NCBI GenBank assembly: GCA_036394195.1
Contig: DASWFO010000180.1
Location: 1 to 26,491, forward strand
Direction: 5' to 3'
Origin: DATJPD01 sp036394195
Lineage (GTDB): Bacteria; Pseudomonadota; Alphaproteobacteria; CACIAM-22H2
DNA: 26,491 nt
Positions 25,474 through 26,491 of the stretch are shown here, one piece after another. The number at the start of each line of letters is the position of its first letter. Position 1 is the stretch's first letter. The translations under genes and the position numbers were made by a program. The notes beneath the pieces are model-generated. The model saw nothing but the letters and a program-made list of their open reading frames with translations. It searched no databases and was not told where the DNA came from.

Positions 25474-26046
25474 ATGGCGGTTTTTACGATGAGGGGGCCA
25501 TATGCCCTCACCAATTCCAGCATCGACAACAAGGTCGCGCGCAACACCCCTGGCGTCTTCGTCGTGGGAACGATCGACCGCGCGGGTTCGCTGAAGGTCG
25601 TGGACGCCCTGGGCCGCTCCGATTGGGACCTGGCGCATGCGCTGAGGCAGTATGTCGGGAGATCTTCGGGTTTCCTGTTCCGCGCGGTGCCGTCGGCCGC
25701 GGAAGCTTTTGCGGTGGAGTGCGATCTCTATCATCAGCTTCGGCGCTTCGACCTGCCCCATCCGGTGCGCCCGAGCGGCACGACCTTGACATGTTCGATC
25801 TGCGGCGGATCGGGCAACTCTATAACTGCGTCGGCGGCCACGTCGTTGACGCGCCGCCCCGCTGCCGAGCGCGCGGAATCCTACCGGCTCAAAGCGGCGG
25901 AGATCAGGGTCACCGCAGCGGACATGCATCAGGAGGCGAAGGACCGCTTGCTGCAGCTGGCCGACGCCTATGAGCGCTTGGCGAAGACCACGGACACGAT
26001 GATCGAGCTGGAATCCAAGAAGCCGAAAAACGGCGGCTCGGCCTGA
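25474..26046 (+). CDS. Hypothetical protein: degenerate GIY-YIG-like domain plus small helical C-terminal domain
   Basis: This 190-aa protein has two parts. Residues about 20-112 read NTPGVFVVGTIDRAGS, then LGRSDWDLAHALRQYVG, FRAVPSAAEAFAVECDLYHQ, HPVRPSGTTLTCSICG. From memory of the family, this resembles small proteobacterial proteins with a GIY-YIG-like fold (pattern GVYVLG...VGRSD..L..RL..H, then ECELYH and a Cys pair). The classical GIY and YIG triplets are changed to GVF and LGR, so nuclease activity is doubtful. One CxxC (CSIC) is present, not a full zinc ribbon. Residues about 130-178 (AAERAESYRLKAAEIRVTAADM, then RLLQLADAYERLAK) form two amphipathic helices like short stand-alone proteins of Rhizobiales. 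G-rich GGGGAATGGGGGA precedes the ATG. No neighbour suggests a function. Confidence 0.7.
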   Translation: MAVFTMRGPYALTNSSIDNKVARNTPGVFVVGTIDRAGSLKVVDALGRSDWDLAHALRQYVGRSSGFLFRAVPSAAEAFAVECDLYHQLRRFDLPHPVRPSGTTLTCSICGGSGNSITASAATSLTRRPAAERAESYRLKAAEIRVTAADMHQEAKDRLLQLADAYERLAKTTDTMIELESKKPKNGGSA

Positions 26047-26088
26047 CCGTCGGGTGTCGTGCGCGGCGCTTATGTCGCTCGCTTATCG
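26047..26088. other. Convergent gap between two hypotheticals
   Basis: This 42-bp gap lies between the two convergent stop codons. It contains a direct repeat of CGCTTAT (26066 and 26079 area). No canonical terminator was seen. Confidence 0.4.
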
Positions 26089-26286
26089 CTATTTCTTAAC
26101 CCGCTCGCCGCCCTGCCGGGTGACCAGCCGGTCTTCGGTCCACACCTCGATGGCCCGATACTGCGGGTAGGCACGCCATAGCAGAAGACACCAATCCAGG
26201 GCTGTGTTGTCGTTGGGATGGTCGGCGGTCTCGACCTTGAGGACGTAGTCATCATTATTGAAGAAATAGCACCTGTAGAGACCCAT
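26089..26286 (-). CDS. Small hypothetical protein (65 aa)
   Basis: This 65-aa frame starts at ATG 26286 (a GTG at 26289 is the alternative). It reads MGLYRCYFFNNDDYVLKVET, then DNTALDWCLLLWRAYP, QYRAIEVWTEDRLV. This matches a common type of very short alphaproteobacterial hypothetical with the pattern YRCYFL..DDHV...E......A........P....EVW...RLV, recalled from memory and without a name I can vouch for. It is a plausible compact alpha/beta protein, and its function is unknown. The hydropathy is mixed with no signal peptide. It converges with the GIY-YIG-like gene. Confidence 0.6.
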   Translation of the reverse strand: MGLYRCYFFNNDDYVLKVETADHPNDNTALDWCLLLWRAYPQYRAIEVWTEDRLVTRQGGERVKK

Positions 26287-26342
26287 CACCGATCAACGAA
26301 GCGATCGGGCTGCCTGGCTGTGTCCTCTCTGTGGCTGGCCAC

Positions 26343-26367
26343 GCGTCGACACCTAGTGGATCGACGC
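26343..26367. promoter_or_regulatory. Long dyad upstream of the small hypothetical gene
   Basis: GCGTCGA (26343-26349) pairs exactly with TCGACGC (26361-26367), and CAC-CTA-GTG inside is a second dyad. It lies 57 bp upstream of the minus-strand start at 26286. It could be an operator or a hairpin in the 5' leader. Confidence 0.35.
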
Positions 26368-26397
26368 CAACAGATGAGTCCCGATCCTTTTTCCCTC

Positions 26398-26491
26398 GTC
26401 ACCCCGGACGAGCGAAGCGAGATCCGGGGTCCATCTCGCCCGTGGCAGCATGGACCCCGGCTCGCGCGGCTGCGCCGCTTGGCCGGGGTGA
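26398..26491. repeat. REP-like palindrome, cut by the right window edge
   Basis: GTCACCCCGGACGAGCGAAG starts the left arm and is followed by CGAGATCCGGGGTCCAT. The right arm starts ATGGACCCCGG and ends CCGGGGTGA at the last base. Both arms are inverted copies with inner variation (GCGCGGCTGCGCCGC hairpin). This CCCCGGACGAGCGAAGCGAG type is widely dispersed in alphaproteobacteria and is related to, but not the same as, the one at 21334. Confidence 0.8.

Overview
The window is chromosomal, GC-rich, almost gap-free DNA from an alphaproteobacterium. The order mdh-sucC-sucD-sucA-sucB-lpd, the split ATP synthase cluster atpH-A-G-D-C next to priA, the SHS-type MFS carrier, ExoD and PagL proteins, and REP-like intergenic palindromes all fit a Rhodospirillales- or Hyphomicrobiales-like bacterium. 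The exact genus cannot be fixed from the sequence alone. No rRNA, tRNA, CRISPR array, insertion sequence or prophage was found.

Left part (1-4208): a truncated periplasmic ABC-type substrate-binding protein (minus) diverges from a possible 60-aa membrane peptide, a CRP-like cyclic-nucleotide regulator and an MFS carrier (plus). The divergent region carries an exact TGTGA-N6-TCACA palindrome, and three copies of a 19-bp tandem repeat sit just before the regulator. A PagL-like lipid A deacylase (minus) converges on the MFS gene.

Central part (4209-13054): the oxidative half of the TCA cycle. It encodes malate dehydrogenase, succinyl-CoA synthetase beta and alpha, and the three components of 2-oxoglutarate dehydrogenase (E1, E2, E3), all on the plus strand and probably co-transcribed. 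A perfect 8-bp-stem hairpin lies directly before sucA, and a hairpin-rich gap precedes lpd.

13058-18910: ExoD-family membrane protein (minus), then a minus-strand operon running fsa-like transaldolase, DUF484 protein, xerC. Divergent to it are priA and a stand-alone receiver-domain response regulator.

19198-24368: F1-ATPase operon atpH-atpA-atpG-atpD-atpC. The gene for the gamma subunit is flanked on both sides by two unrelated palindromic repeats (21334-21410 and 22349-22463). The second one runs in frame into atpD and would give a false N-terminal extension if the longest reading frame were used.

Right part (24512-26491): a di-iron ferritin-like protein, a protein joining a degenerate GIY-YIG-like segment to a small helical C-terminal segment, a 65-aa hypothetical (minus), and a third REP-like palindrome cut by the window edge. 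I found no convincing new multi-gene system. The strongest leads are the CRP site with its matching regulator, the repeats around atpG, and the GIY-YIG-like fusion.
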